From an uncultured Sphingobacteriaceae bacterium (GTDB lineage Bacteria; Bacteroidota; Bacteroidia; Sphingobacteriales; Sphingobacteriaceae): a stretch of 64,000 bases of DNA. The position numbers and the translations under genes are program-made. Location: NCBI GenBank assembly GCA_946887045.1, contig CAMPKC010000005.1, positions 1 to 64,000 on the forward strand, written 5' to 3'. Of this stretch, positions 1-11,299 are shown one piece after another (position 1 is the stretch's first letter; the number at the start of each line of letters is the position of its first letter). The notes under the pieces are model-generated. The model ran no database searches. It was not told the origin of the DNA and saw only the letters and a program-made list of their open reading frames with translations.

Positions 1-64
1 CTTGTTCAAATAGTTGTTGAACCGCATCACCGTATAAAACGCCTTTATAATTTTTCAAATTCAT
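1..64 (-). CDS. Class II fructose-bisphosphate aldolase, N-terminal fragment (runs off window)
   Basis: The first 21 codons on the minus strand, starting with ATG at 64, read MNLKNYKGVLYGDAVQQLFE and continue past the window edge. The GVLYGDAVQxLF pattern is how Bacteroidota class II fructose-bisphosphate aldolases begin, where it precedes a conserved substrate-binding core that is not visible here. The enzyme would cleave fructose-1,6-bisphosphate in cytoplasmic glycolysis. A TACCTTTG -7-like box at 180-187 on the same strand could drive it. Only 21 residues are available, so the identification rests on one short N-terminal motif. Confidence 0.5.
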   Translation of the reverse strand, partial: MNLKNYKGVLYGDAVQQLFEQ

Positions 65-179
65 ATTACTTTTTTTTAATTAATTATTTCCTAAAAAGAA
101 TGAAGCCCTAGGTTCACGACTAATCGAGATTCGAATCTTCTATGAAGCTCCTTGGGATAAAGTCCTTGATATGTTTTTA

Positions 180-187
180 CAAAGGTA
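180..187 (-). promoter_or_regulatory. Candidate -7 box of the aldolase promoter
   Basis: Read on the minus strand this is TACCTTTG, an exact match to the Bacteroidota TAnnTTTG consensus, about 116 bases upstream of the aldolase ATG. No TTTG -33 element lies at the expected 19-20 base distance, so support is partial. Confidence 0.35.
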
Positions 188-188
188 A

Positions 189-219
189 AAAACTTAGTGT
201 AGGAAATACACTAAGTTTT
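189..219 (-). terminator. Rho-independent terminator
   Basis: A perfect 13-bp stem (189-201 with 207-219) closes a five-base GGAAA loop. On the minus strand the stem is extended into a T-rich run, as expected for terminating transcription arriving from the GH66 gene before it reaches the aldolase. Confidence 0.65.
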
Positions 220-340
220 AAAATAATTTCTTAATAAAAATTTCGCACCTGATGATTAGATGTGATCCCCTGCAGTTATCGGCGCGAGAGATACTTATAT
301 GAGAGGTATTAAGCTTCAATACTAGGGATAAGTATCCGAT

Positions 341-383
341 AGTTATATCAGCTGCTTTTCCCAAAGAAAGCAACTGATATAAC
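341..383. terminator. Inverted repeat downstream of the secreted GH66 gene
   Basis: AGTTATATCAG (341-351) pairs exactly with CTGATATAACT (373-383), with further GCTTT/AAAGC pairing inside. It begins 37 bases after the GH66 stop codon. There is no clear T-run on the minus strand, so it may act as an mRNA 3' stabiliser ahead of the stronger terminator at 189-219. Confidence 0.5.
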
Positions 384-419
384 TTTTCAAGAGTCTTCTG
401 AAAATGCGATCCTCAGCTA

Positions 420-3254
420 TTATCTTTTTATTAATAACTTCATCACTTCAACAGTAGTACCCGATTGTACTTTCACCAGATATACGCCAGGAGCAAAGGC
501 AGATGTGTTTATTTCCACAACTGAGTCACCATTTGTATTCGTTTTATACAACACTCTAGAATCGGTGGTATAAATACTTAATTCGACCTTTTCTTTAGCA
601 TTACCCTTAATCCGGATGTTTACAGAATTCGCGGCTGGATTGGGATAAATTAGCTGAGCAGCAAGGTTGTCCGCTGGAGTAAAACCAACCATATCTAAAG
701 CATTTGCTTGATCCGCCGACATTACACCAGCAGCATCCGATACCGATACAATAGAGAACTGTTGGTTCAAGCCACCTGCATAAATATACTGGTTGACCGG
801 AGCTTCGTTCGCTGTTTCCGCTCCGTACACATCCAAAGCTTTACCGCTATTTCGGTTTACAATTTTAAAGTAACCGCCGCCTACGCTTGCAATACTCCAA
901 TCCTGGCTCGGAACATTTAAAGGCGCCCATTGATGGATCGCTGCGCCATCCAGCGTACTGGCCCCAACTACGTCCATGGCCTTTTGGCTATGTACAGCAA
1001 TCAATTTATAAAATCCATTACCTTGTGCATCTATTCGCCATTTTTGGTTTTGAGCGCCCAAATACTCATACTGATAAACAATTGTTCCATCGGCAGTTAA
1101 TTGTTGTTTAACATCAAGTGCTTTCGAACTGTGTCGTGCCAGGACTTTATACGTTCCTCCAGCGGTTACACCTGCAGGAAGCGTGATGGTATAGTTTGCG
1201 GAAGAAACAGGAGAATCAACCATCCCGGCTTTTGAAGAATAAGTTTTAATCGTACAGCTGTTTGAAATAGTGAACGGACCGGTATACGTTGGAGAAATAG
1301 AAGTGGGAATACTGCCATCTGTAGTATATCGAATGATTGCACCTGCTGTGGAAGAAGTTAAGGTGATGGCAACCGGCGCTGTAAATGAACTACCAGACAC
1401 AGGATTGAAACTCGGAGCGGAACAGGTAGACATATCCGGACCTGTCTCTGCAACAACCATCGACCAGTATTTTAATGATGGCAAACTGAAGTTCACCACT
1501 CCATTAGATTGAGTGAAAGTAATCGCTTGTGGTTGTCCTTGATTAAAATCAGGAGATGCCACCCACATCCGGGTAATTGGAGTTGAATAAGGAAAATTTA
1601 ACGGAAGATTGCTAATAGTAGCAGGCACAGGCTGTACCTGGTTATCATCTCTCCAGTTTAGCGTTTGTGCATTCGAATAATTAAGCACATGAAAAATCTG
1701 GCTGCTTCCCCATTGTGCACCCACAGTTGCTACTTTTCCTTGTACTGGGGGCCAGTAACGCACATTGCTACCGCCAGACAGAGTAACATTATTAAATGTT
1801 CTGCCATCTCTTAAAATATTCTCATAAGCTACCGAGAAATCATAATACGCTAATAAATCCTTCTCCAAAGTTGCAGACATTTGCAAATTACTGTTAGGAA
1901 AATATTCATTGCCAAGCATGTGTTCTCCAAGCTCAATATGTGCTCCTCCAAAGGCAAAAATTACTGCATCGGTCATTAATACACTTGCCGGGTTAAAAAA
2001 ACCAGCACTTCCAGATTTACCTTTATTTACATAAGCGGCTAAAACAGTATTCACATTTTTATATCCATTGTTTTGCTGAATAACATTTCCAAGGCTGTAA
2101 TACTCTTCATTGCCCGTCCATAACTCAGAATAAGTAAAATCAACCGGGGACTGGCCGATATGTTGTTGCCCATATTGGTTTACAGCATTCATAACCAAAG
2201 ACTTGCCAGGCTGTGCCGCTTTGGCCGCACTTAAAAAATCATCAAAAGATTGGTCTGGATAAATCTGTGTGCCATTGTAGTTGTAAACAGTTCCGAAATC
2301 ACCTAACTGATCTGTATGGTAACCGTCAAAATGGAGATTTGTCGCATTATATACTTCGTTATGTGCAGTGTTCAAAAAACTCTGCCAGTTAGTATTTCCA
2401 GGGTCGTAAACATTAATTGAAGTTGTTTCCCATGATGATGGTAAACCTGTATGAGCGTATTGATTAGTATGAGTATTGTCACGAAAAAGCCCCCAGGTGT
2501 CACTAACTCCTGTTGCTGCGGGGTAAGCGCCGTAAAGCAGGTTGTAAAACATTGCTTTTATTCCTTTATTATGTGCCCGGTCAATATATCCCTTTACTGT
2601 ATTAAAATAACTTGGGCGGTTGGCCAGATCATTCCACTGCGCAGAAGGATTTGATGCTGTTCCAGCTAAGGGATCCTGATGAGTATCCATCCAATCGTAA
2701 AACTGTAATCCATTGATCTGGTAGCGGGTTAATTTATTGATTACAACATCCATATCACCATCGGTCAGATTTCCAAATTTCGACAAGAAGCCATAGCGTG
2801 GAAACTTAGTCCAGTTTGAAGATACGTCTATGCCTATTGTGGAGAAATCTAAAACTGTATTTCCATTTTTTAGCTCCGCTTTGACGAGATATCCCTTATA
2901 ATCGGCATTAGGGGTTACCCAAGCCCATGTGGAACTGGTTCCACTAATTACTTTCGACTGGGTGGAAATTGCAGTATTGTACTGATAATAGGTTATTTTA
3001 AGAGTTCGATTAGAAACCGATTGTTTTAAATTTATAGTAAAATTCACCACCGCCCCCGGGCTGTAAGCAGCTTTATCTTTATCAATGCTACTTATGTAAT
3101 CGCCTATTGCAGCCCTGGCATATCCAGGAAAAAAAACAGTAGTTGAAAAATAGATTAATAAAACAAGAATAAGCTTTAATGAATAAACGGAGCTAATTTT
3201 ACTAACATTATCTTCTGATAAAGGAACCTTCAGGATTGTAAAAAATTGATTCAT
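420..3254 (-). CDS. Secreted GH66 dextranase with ricin-type lectin and T9SS sorting domains
   Basis: A 944-residue extracellular enzyme predicted to cut internal alpha-1,6 links of dextran (or to form cycloisomaltooligosaccharides). A hydrophobic signal region lies near residues 25-49. The GH66 body spans about 50-625; the presumed nucleophile is Asp315 in the FDGYHTDQLGD segment and the acid/base is Glu377 in YSELW, by analogy with characterised GH66 dextranases. Then come a chitobiase/beta-hexosaminidase C-terminal-type module (about 632-705), a ricin-B/CBM13-like lectin domain with QxW-type repeats (about 715-855), and a type IX secretion C-terminal tail (about 870-944) with YPNPA and GVYLVKV motifs. 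It lies downstream of the dextran operon but behind that operon's terminator, and has its own copy of the candidate HTCS operator at 3537-3562. Dextranase and CITase activity cannot be told apart by eye. Confidence 0.9.
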   Translation of the reverse strand: MNQFFTILKVPLSEDNVSKISSVYSLKLILVLLIYFSTTVFFPGYARAAIGDYISSIDKDKAAYSPGAVVNFTINLKQSVSNRTLKITYYQYNTAISTQSKVISGTSSTWAWVTPNADYKGYLVKAELKNGNTVLDFSTIGIDVSSNWTKFPRYGFLSKFGNLTDGDMDVVINKLTRYQINGLQFYDWMDTHQDPLAGTASNPSAQWNDLANRPSYFNTVKGYIDRAHNKGIKAMFYNLLYGAYPAATGVSDTWGLFRDNTHTNQYAHTGLPSSWETTSINVYDPGNTNWQSFLNTAHNEVYNATNLHFDGYHTDQLGDFGTVYNYNGTQIYPDQSFDDFLSAAKAAQPGKSLVMNAVNQYGQQHIGQSPVDFTYSELWTGNEEYYSLGNVIQQNNGYKNVNTVLAAYVNKGKSGSAGFFNPASVLMTDAVIFAFGGAHIELGEHMLGNEYFPNSNLQMSATLEKDLLAYYDFSVAYENILRDGRTFNNVTLSGGSNVRYWPPVQGKVATVGAQWGSSQIFHVLNYSNAQTLNWRDDNQVQPVPATISNLPLNFPYSTPITRMWVASPDFNQGQPQAITFTQSNGVVNFSLPSLKYWSMVVAETGPDMSTCSAPSFNPVSGSSFTAPVAITLTSSTAGAIIRYTTDGSIPTSISPTYTGPFTISNSCTIKTYSSKAGMVDSPVSSANYTITLPAGVTAGGTYKVLARHSSKALDVKQQLTADGTIVYQYEYLGAQNQKWRIDAQGNGFYKLIAVHSQKAMDVVGASTLDGAAIHQWAPLNVPSQDWSIASVGGGYFKIVNRNSGKALDVYGAETANEAPVNQYIYAGGLNQQFSIVSVSDAAGVMSADQANALDMVGFTPADNLAAQLIYPNPAANSVNIRIKGNAKEKVELSIYTTDSRVLYKTNTNGDSVVEINTSAFAPGVYLVKVQSGTTVEVMKLLIKR

Positions 3255-3536
3255 AATTAATTGGTTTTATAATTTGTATTTGGTTAATTAGTTTATCTAC
3301 CCCCCGCATACTATTGTTATACAGGGAAGGACAATTTAAATTGCTATCAAGTGCTACTTAAAAAAAGAGCTTTAATCTCAGATTTATTGCCCAGCCTAGT
3401 ACCCGAGATATGGCAATCACTCATATTGGTTGAATTGGCTTATTATGAGATTTCAACATCCTTTTGGATGAACATTGCTACCCGGTTAGTTTTAAACTAA
3501 TTTGAGTTTTTAAGTTTAGGATAGGCAATCTGTAAG

Positions 3537-3562
3537 TATCAATAAAGATTCAAAACGTATCA
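3537..3562 (-). promoter_or_regulatory. Candidate HTCS operator, copy 1
   Basis: This 26-bp sequence matches 17691-17716 at 24 of 26 positions. Each copy begins and ends with TATCA (plus-strand view), so two identical half-sites recur 21 bp apart, two helical turns, as AraC-type dimers commonly bind. Both copies lie 250-285 bases upstream of a minus-strand gene of the dextran system. Assignment to the HTCS at 18866-22846 is inference. Confidence 0.6.
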
Positions 3563-3611
3563 AAAACACTGAAACATAAACAGTTGCCACCAAGAATATA
3601 GATTCATAAAC

Positions 3612-3652
3612 AAAAAAAGGTGGTTCGAAACACCCTTGTTCCGTAGCCACCT
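3612..3652 (-). terminator. Terminator of the dextran operon
   Basis: On the minus strand AGGTGG pairs with CCACCT and is followed directly by a run of seven T. It lies about 165 bases after the sugar-kinase stop codon and before the operator of the secreted GH66 gene, so it separates the two transcription units. Confidence 0.7.
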
Positions 3653-3815
3653 CAAATTTTAATCAGTAAATAGAGCCTCTTTAACTTACAAGTATAGAAA
3701 TTGAACTTCTTACAAACGATGGAAATATTCCATTGACTTCAACCTCTGTTTGGAATTTGAAATCATTAATAACAACTTCAATTTTTAAGGAACAATCCGC
3801 ATTCATTTACCACAG

Positions 3816-4685
3816 TTAGAGATTAGTGATTCTACTTTCAACACTTAAATTTATATGATAATTCACCAGTTCATTGATCGGAGATTTAATAATTTTACCA
3901 ATTTTCATTTCATGATTTTCCGCCGAAAGTTTTAAAATATCACGAAAATAAAATGCGACAGACCCGACAGCATTCAACTCGTAATTTCGATAATATGGAT
4001 ATAGGCAAACTAATTGGGTAAAGAACTGGTCGAATGAGGATGAAACTAAATTGTGGAGATGCTTATCAGAGATATGTTTAAACACAAACTCTGAAAAACT
4101 TGCACAAAACCGGTTGGCAAGTGGTTGAGTATAGATTCTATTCAATACATCTTTCTCTGATAAGTTGTAAGAATCTTCAAAATCCTTTTTTATCGCCGGA
4201 GGCAACACTCCCCTTATATAATCAAGTAGCAGCTTTTTTCCGATCGCACAACCGCTTCCTTCATCGCCTAAAATATATGCAGCCGAATCAATGTGGTGAA
4301 TTATTTCAGTGCCATTATATATACAGGTGTTGGTTCCGGTACCAAGAATCGCAGCAAATCCACTCGTGGTGCCGAGCAAAGCTCGGCATGCGGCAAGAAG
4401 ATCATGCTTCACAACAATTTCCGAGTCGCAAAACACCTGTTTAAAAGCACTTTTTAATAATAAAGATTTCCCATTATCATGAACACCGGCTCCATAGAAA
4501 TATACCTTTTCAATTAATTCCCTTCGAATATTGGCCGGAAGTGCTTTTGTTAATGATGTATTAATATACTCTTCGTCGACAAAGAAGGGGTTGTAACCCT
4601 CCGAATAAAAGTCGTATACCTTATCGGCTCCATCTACTAAACACCAGTGAGTCTTAGTAGAACCTCCATCTGCTATAAGTATCAT
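3816..4685 (-). CDS. BadF/BadG-family (N-acetylglucosamine kinase-like) sugar kinase
   Basis: A 289-residue cytoplasmic ATP-dependent sugar kinase of the ASKHA fold. Residues 4-14 show the phosphate-1 motif ADGGSTKTHW, a second glycine-rich phosphate motif GTGTNT lies near residue 116, and GDEGSGCAIGKKLL follows near 140, all typical of the BadF/BcrA GlcNAc-kinase-like group common in Bacteroidota. It is the last gene of the dextran operon, 18 bases after the GH97 gene. The context suggests phosphorylation of the glucose released from dextran, although the family is usually named after N-acetylglucosamine or glucosamine. Substrate choice is inference. Confidence 0.8.
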   Translation of the reverse strand: MILIADGGSTKTHWCLVDGADKVYDFYSEGYNPFFVDEEYINTSLTKALPANIRRELIEKVYFYGAGVHDNGKSLLLKSAFKQVFCDSEIVVKHDLLAACRALLGTTSGFAAILGTGTNTCIYNGTEIIHHIDSAAYILGDEGSGCAIGKKLLLDYIRGVLPPAIKKDFEDSYNLSEKDVLNRIYTQPLANRFCASFSEFVFKHISDKHLHNLVSSSFDQFFTQLVCLYPYYRNYELNAVGSVAFYFRDILKLSAENHEMKIGKIIKSPINELVNYHINLSVESRITNL

Positions 4686-4703
4686 ATAAATAAGCTGTTA
4701 ATA

Positions 4704-6878
<2,175 letters not shown>

Positions 6879-9380
6879 TTAACGATTAACCTGAATTTCA
6901 CTTGCTGTTCCTGTATCAGCAATTTTTATATAAATAATTCCTTCTTTTTCATCCCAACTCCAAGCCGGATTCTTAAAGTCGGATTCAACATTTGCCAGCA
7001 ATTTCTCTGATTTAATGGCCTTCATTTTACCAGAGTTAATAAGTAAGTTTTTCGGTTTAAAAGAAGAGTGAATTTTGAGAACGTAATTCCTCTCTCCTTC
7101 CGGCTTATAACCTTTCTCTTCTCGGACATTTATCTTCAGTACTAATCCTTCTTTAGTCGTCTGAGAGCTAAATCTTGTTCTGGCATAAATATTCCTTTCG
7201 TAATCTCTGCTTTCGCCATCATCTTCATATAAAGTAAAAGCGGCTTCCTTATTTAAAGCAGCTGGAAATATTTCAAGACTTACAGGATAAGATGATTTTT
7301 CATGAATGTACTGCATCACTGGCATGGTGGGAATAATCGATCCCTTTTTAACGAATAGCGGAATCACGTTTAATGGCGCATCAACCGTGATCCATTGGCC
7401 GCCTTTATATGTCGTCTTGCCATCATTGAAATTTACCCATTCGCCTTCCGGCAGATAAACATCCTTTGTAAGGGCGCCTTTTTCAACCACCGGTGCCACC
7501 AATAGTTCCCTGCCAAAAAGAAACTGGGCATTTAATTTATACGCTTCTAAATCCGTTGGATATTCCAGCAGCAAGGCCCTCATCAGTGGAATTCCTGTAT
7601 CGTGCGCTTCCCTGGCATAGGTATAGATGTACGGGAATAATTTGTATTTAAGTTGAATTGCCTCACGGGATATGTTTTCAGCTTCAGTTCCGAACCTCCA
7701 GGGCTCAGATGCATTTCCACCTTCGTGATGAGCACGACTTAAAGGATTAAATACCCCAAATTGCATCCAGCGAATGTATAGTTCGGACATTGCTTCAGTA
7801 TTTTTAATGTCGCCGCAGTACCCGGAAATATCGCAGGCCCAGAAAGGTATTAAGCCCATGCCGGCAGATAAACTCACTGGAATTTGATTAGCAAATTGGC
7901 TCCATCCTTCGACAACATTATTGCCATTTCCAGAATCGCCGGACCAGCCAAAAGTATAACGCTGCAGACCCGCATAAGCCGCCCTCGTCATTTGAAAAAT
8001 GCGCTTATTGGGGTTGTGTTTATTGAACTGTTCGGTTACTACTTTATCCCAGGTTAGGCCGTATACGTTGTGAATTTCGTCGTGCATTCCCAAATGATGC
8101 TTCATGTTTAACCTGTCAGTCGCGTCTTCATTGCTCCATGCCGGTTCGCCCATATCTGTCCAAAATCCTTTTACGCCATCGTTTAAAGGCTTTTGCTGAT
8201 AATTACCCCACCAATCGGCAACGGCTGGTTTTGTAAAATCTACAACCCCGCAATTTCCTCCCCAGGGCCAGGGCATATCATATGACTTACGGGTGCGAAC
8301 GTCTGTTGCCAGGAACCCAAGCGAATCTGCTTCTTTCCATTGTACTTTGTTGGCTTGCGAGATCACCGGATCCTGGGAAATAATCATTTTATAACCCATT
8401 TTGCTAAGATCCTGAACCATTTTCTTAGGGTTGCTGTAGTTGTTTTTTTTCCAATTGAAATCTTGCAGTCCTTCTACCCAACCAATGTCCTGGTAAATGA
8501 TATCACAAGGAATGTGTCTTTTTCTAAATTCATCGGCGGTACTTCGGGCTAGATCCTCCCGCGTATAATCACCGCGACATTGTGAAAATCCGAACGCCCA
8601 TTTCGGAGGCATAATTGGTTTTCCAGTTAGCTTAGTATAACTTTGGATGATTTGCTTGTAGTCGTTGCCGAAGATGAAATAGTAAATCATTTCACCTCCA
8701 GGTGCTTCGAAAGAATAATAATCGTTTGACTCGGTACCGAATTTAAATTCTGATTTATAGGTATTATCGAAGAAAACTCCGTAGCGATAGCTGCTCATAA
8801 AGAAGGGAATGCTTTTATAAAGCGGGTCTTCATTTACACCATAGCAAGGATTGTCACTATTCCACATTTTGTAGCTGCGGCCTCTTCGGTTGATAGGTCC
8901 AGCTTTTTCGCCTAAACCAAAAAACTGCTCATCAGACCGGAGTGCTTTATAGGCAGTGATACGATTATTCTCTTTCACGAAACCTCTTTCATTGAAATCG
9001 CTGAACACTAATTTCTGATACTTATCAAAAATTTGAAGTTTAAAAGGGTTTTTATTTACCCGTATACGAAGCTGATCCGTAAAGATTTCATACGCGGCAG
9101 CTTCATCGTTTACGTTTACCTTTCCTACATCTGCTAAATTTTCATTTACCACAGCAAATGATTCATTATTGCGTTTGAAATTCCCGTCAGGTGAAATCCA
9201 AACTTTTAGCACTTGTCCGCTGCACAATTGCAAAAGCACTTTGGCCTTACTGTCGCAGCTAAAAACCACCTGATTACCTGTAATCTTATAGGATGAACAA
9301 TTGCCTAAGGTTTGCGGCTTCGTTTGCCCAAAGACTTGAATCGATAGAAGCAAGAATATTGCTAGTATATTTCCTTTCAT
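6879..9380 (-). CDS. GH31 family alpha-glucosidase/dextranase
   Basis: An 833-residue exported glycosidase (signal peptide about 1-18, ending VFGQ). An N-terminal beta-sandwich (about 20-220) is followed by a TIM barrel. The nucleophile is Asp409 in GFWTDMGEP, the acid/base is Asp482 in WSGDSGNG, and the CDISGYCG segment is also typical. C-terminal beta domains include the family's YEDDGES motif. GH31 covers alpha-glucosidases, alpha-xylosidases and dextranases; placement between GH66 and GH97 genes points to isomaltooligosaccharides or dextran. A similar GH66/GH31/GH97 set has been described for Flavobacterium johnsoniae. No domain loss is evident. Confidence 0.92.
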   Translation of the reverse strand: MKGNILAIFLLLSIQVFGQTKPQTLGNCSSYKITGNQVVFSCDSKAKVLLQLCSGQVLKVWISPDGNFKRNNESFAVVNENLADVGKVNVNDEAAAYEIFTDQLRIRVNKNPFKLQIFDKYQKLVFSDFNERGFVKENNRITAYKALRSDEQFFGLGEKAGPINRRGRSYKMWNSDNPCYGVNEDPLYKSIPFFMSSYRYGVFFDNTYKSEFKFGTESNDYYSFEAPGGEMIYYFIFGNDYKQIIQSYTKLTGKPIMPPKWAFGFSQCRGDYTREDLARSTADEFRKRHIPCDIIYQDIGWVEGLQDFNWKKNNYSNPKKMVQDLSKMGYKMIISQDPVISQANKVQWKEADSLGFLATDVRTRKSYDMPWPWGGNCGVVDFTKPAVADWWGNYQQKPLNDGVKGFWTDMGEPAWSNEDATDRLNMKHHLGMHDEIHNVYGLTWDKVVTEQFNKHNPNKRIFQMTRAAYAGLQRYTFGWSGDSGNGNNVVEGWSQFANQIPVSLSAGMGLIPFWACDISGYCGDIKNTEAMSELYIRWMQFGVFNPLSRAHHEGGNASEPWRFGTEAENISREAIQLKYKLFPYIYTYAREAHDTGIPLMRALLLEYPTDLEAYKLNAQFLFGRELLVAPVVEKGALTKDVYLPEGEWVNFNDGKTTYKGGQWITVDAPLNVIPLFVKKGSIIPTMPVMQYIHEKSSYPVSLEIFPAALNKEAAFTLYEDDGESRDYERNIYARTRFSSQTTKEGLVLKINVREEKGYKPEGERNYVLKIHSSFKPKNLLINSGKMKAIKSEKLLANVESDFKNPAWSWDEKEGIIYIKIADTGTASEIQVNR

Positions 9381-9436
9381 GAGATATTTTAATAATTAAG
9401 AGAAATGCTAATTGTCTCCCCCATCCAAATCAAAGT

Positions 9437-11215
9437 TTAATATTCGACCACTACCATACTCCAATATTGAAGCTCGGGCAAAGTGAAACTGACCTCATTT
9501 TCTACCTGATTAAAATTTAAAGAGCGTGAAACTCCGCCGAGATTATCAGGAGAAGCGCACCATATTTTTTTCACCGCTCCATCTGCCGTAAGCGAAAGTT
9601 TAGCATTTTTAATTTGGACAGGTGCTACCTGGATTCCTGTATTATCTCTCCAATTACTGGTTTTAGAATTTTTAAAATTGATCAGGTGGACCACCTGAGA
9701 TGAACCAACTTTTTTGGCTACCACAGAAACTGCACCCTGATTATTGGGCCTTGAACTAGGATTGGTTTTGCCATCTAAAGAAGCAAGACTCACAGTATTG
9801 AAGCTACCGCCATCTCTCAGCAAATTCTGGTAAGCAACCAGAAAATCGTAGTAGGATACCATTGCCTTTTTTAGATCCTCTTTCATCTCCAAATTATCAT
9901 TTGGAAAATATTCTTTTCCAAGCATATGCTCGCCCATTTCAAGGTGCGAACCACCAAAAGCGAAGATCACGGCGTTTGTCATTATCACAGATGCTGTGTT
10001 AAAAAACCCTTTATTATTAGCCAGGTCATAATTCATATAGGCCGCTAAAACGGTATTCTTTGTATTATTACTGTAGGTGTTATTGGCCTTAATAATATTA
10101 GCAAGATCTGTGTAACTGTTGTAAGGATCCCAAACTTCTGTGTAAAGAAAGCCGGCGGCAGATTGAGCAATACCCGTCTGCCCGTACTGCGACACCGCAT
10201 TCATTACGATATCCTTATTGGGTTCATCGGCTTTAACGGCATTTATAAATGGCTTATAGGTATCGGCAAGATTTAACACAGAACCGTTGTATTTATACTT
10301 GGTTCCTCTGCCACCTAATTGGTCCATATGAAAACCATCGAAAGCTAGGTTTTGATAAACCTTTTGGTTTTCATTTTTTAGATACTGCTGCCAGGATGTA
10401 TTAGAGGGATCGAGTAAATAAATATTGCTCAAGAACGGTGGAGATGGTAGAGGATGAAAATCTTTGGTCCCGTGATTAGCATCATTATATACATACCATT
10501 CTTTAGCCACACCATCGGCCTCGCCATCATCCCATGCACCATAAATAAGGTTGTAAAACATTGCCTTCATATTACGGCCATGAGCGCCGGTAATATATTT
10601 TCGAACAGTATTAAAATAAATATCGCGGTTAAAAATATCCTTCCAGGTACTTGCTGGTGCTGAACCAACCATAGGCAGAGGCTTATGGTGTTTATTGTGC
10701 CAGTCGTAAAACTGCAAACCATTGATATGATACCTGTTAAGATTGCCAATTACCCCATCCACTTCTGTATCAGTCAATTGAGGGAATTTTGAAAGAAAAC
10801 CATATCTGGGAAACTTTTTCCAGTCGGAGGATACATCTACGCCTATAACAGCGTGAATAGTTTCGGCAGTAGAATTGGATGAATATACCTCTGCGATATA
10901 TCCTCTATAATCAGTAGAGGGGGCTACCCATTTCCATGTACCACCTGTAACCGGAACCTCTGAGAGTACTGTATTTAAATACTTGTATCGAACTTTTGCC
11001 GTTGCCGGAAGTGTGGAATTATCTACGATAAAAACAACTTCATCGCCGGGCGAGTAAGCTGCTTTATCAGTGGAGATTGTCAAACCATTATAGCTTGGAG
11101 TAACCTGATTAGATGGAACATCGGGCGAAGTTGAAGAATCAGAACTATCCTTATCCTTTTTACAACCAATGCTTACACCCAATATCAACAATAAAGAAAG
11201 AGTTCTAAACTTCAT
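9437..11215 (-). CDS. GH66 dextranase-like lipoprotein (short form)
   Basis: A 592-residue GH66 enzyme. The N-terminus has a lipobox ending in Cys18 (VSIGC) followed by an acidic/serine-rich linker, so it should be anchored in the outer membrane. The domain order is a short beta-sandwich (about 40-125) and a catalytic barrel. The presumed nucleophile is Asp298 (FDGFHMDQLGG) and the acid/base is Glu360 (YTEVW). It aligns along its length with residues about 50-625 of the secreted GH66 at 420-3254 but lacks the lectin and T9SS tail, so the two are paralogues with different cellular placement. It is encoded inside the main operon, 84 bases after the SusE-like gene, with a hairpin in that gap. 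It would generate oligosaccharides small enough for the SusC/SusD pair. Confidence 0.92.
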   Translation of the reverse strand: MKFRTLSLLLILGVSIGCKKDKDSSDSSTSPDVPSNQVTPSYNGLTISTDKAAYSPGDEVVFIVDNSTLPATAKVRYKYLNTVLSEVPVTGGTWKWVAPSTDYRGYIAEVYSSNSTAETIHAVIGVDVSSDWKKFPRYGFLSKFPQLTDTEVDGVIGNLNRYHINGLQFYDWHNKHHKPLPMVGSAPASTWKDIFNRDIYFNTVRKYITGAHGRNMKAMFYNLIYGAWDDGEADGVAKEWYVYNDANHGTKDFHPLPSPPFLSNIYLLDPSNTSWQQYLKNENQKVYQNLAFDGFHMDQLGGRGTKYKYNGSVLNLADTYKPFINAVKADEPNKDIVMNAVSQYGQTGIAQSAAGFLYTEVWDPYNSYTDLANIIKANNTYSNNTKNTVLAAYMNYDLANNKGFFNTASVIMTNAVIFAFGGSHLEMGEHMLGKEYFPNDNLEMKEDLKKAMVSYYDFLVAYQNLLRDGGSFNTVSLASLDGKTNPSSRPNNQGAVSVVAKKVGSSQVVHLINFKNSKTSNWRDNTGIQVAPVQIKNAKLSLTADGAVKKIWCASPDNLGGVSRSLNFNQVENEVSFTLPELQYWSMVVVEY

Positions 11216-11244
11216 GGAGATTAAAATTTATTTAAAGAGAGGTA

Positions 11245-11275
11245 TCTCAAAGATCTACCATTAAAACCTTTGAGA
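11245..11275 (-). repeat. Intra-operon hairpin between susE-like and GH66 genes
   Basis: TCTCAAAG (11245-11252) pairs perfectly with CTTTGAGA (11268-11275). No T-run follows on the minus strand, so it looks like an RNA stability or processing element, not a terminator. It sits in the largest gap inside the dextran operon. Confidence 0.5.
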
Positions 11276-11299
11276 CACACTCGTTTTTATTTGATTAAT

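Larger units (their letters stand above)
65..419. other. Intergenic region between aldolase start and secreted GH66 gene
   Basis: No gene is visible. The stretch holds a TACCTTTG -7-like box (180-187, minus), two hairpins (189-219 and 341-383) and a 12-bp palindrome at 127-138 in the putative aldolase leader. The hairpins separate the minus-strand GH66 transcript from the aldolase promoter. Confidence 0.6.
3255..3815. other. Regulatory intergenic region upstream of the secreted GH66 gene
   Basis: No gene is seen. It contains the terminator of the upstream operon (3612-3652), the 26-bp candidate HTCS operator (3537-3562), and an imperfect palindrome (about 3486-3500). About 280 bases separate the operator from the GH66 ATG, implying a long leader or an unrecognised promoter. 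Confidence 0.6.
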
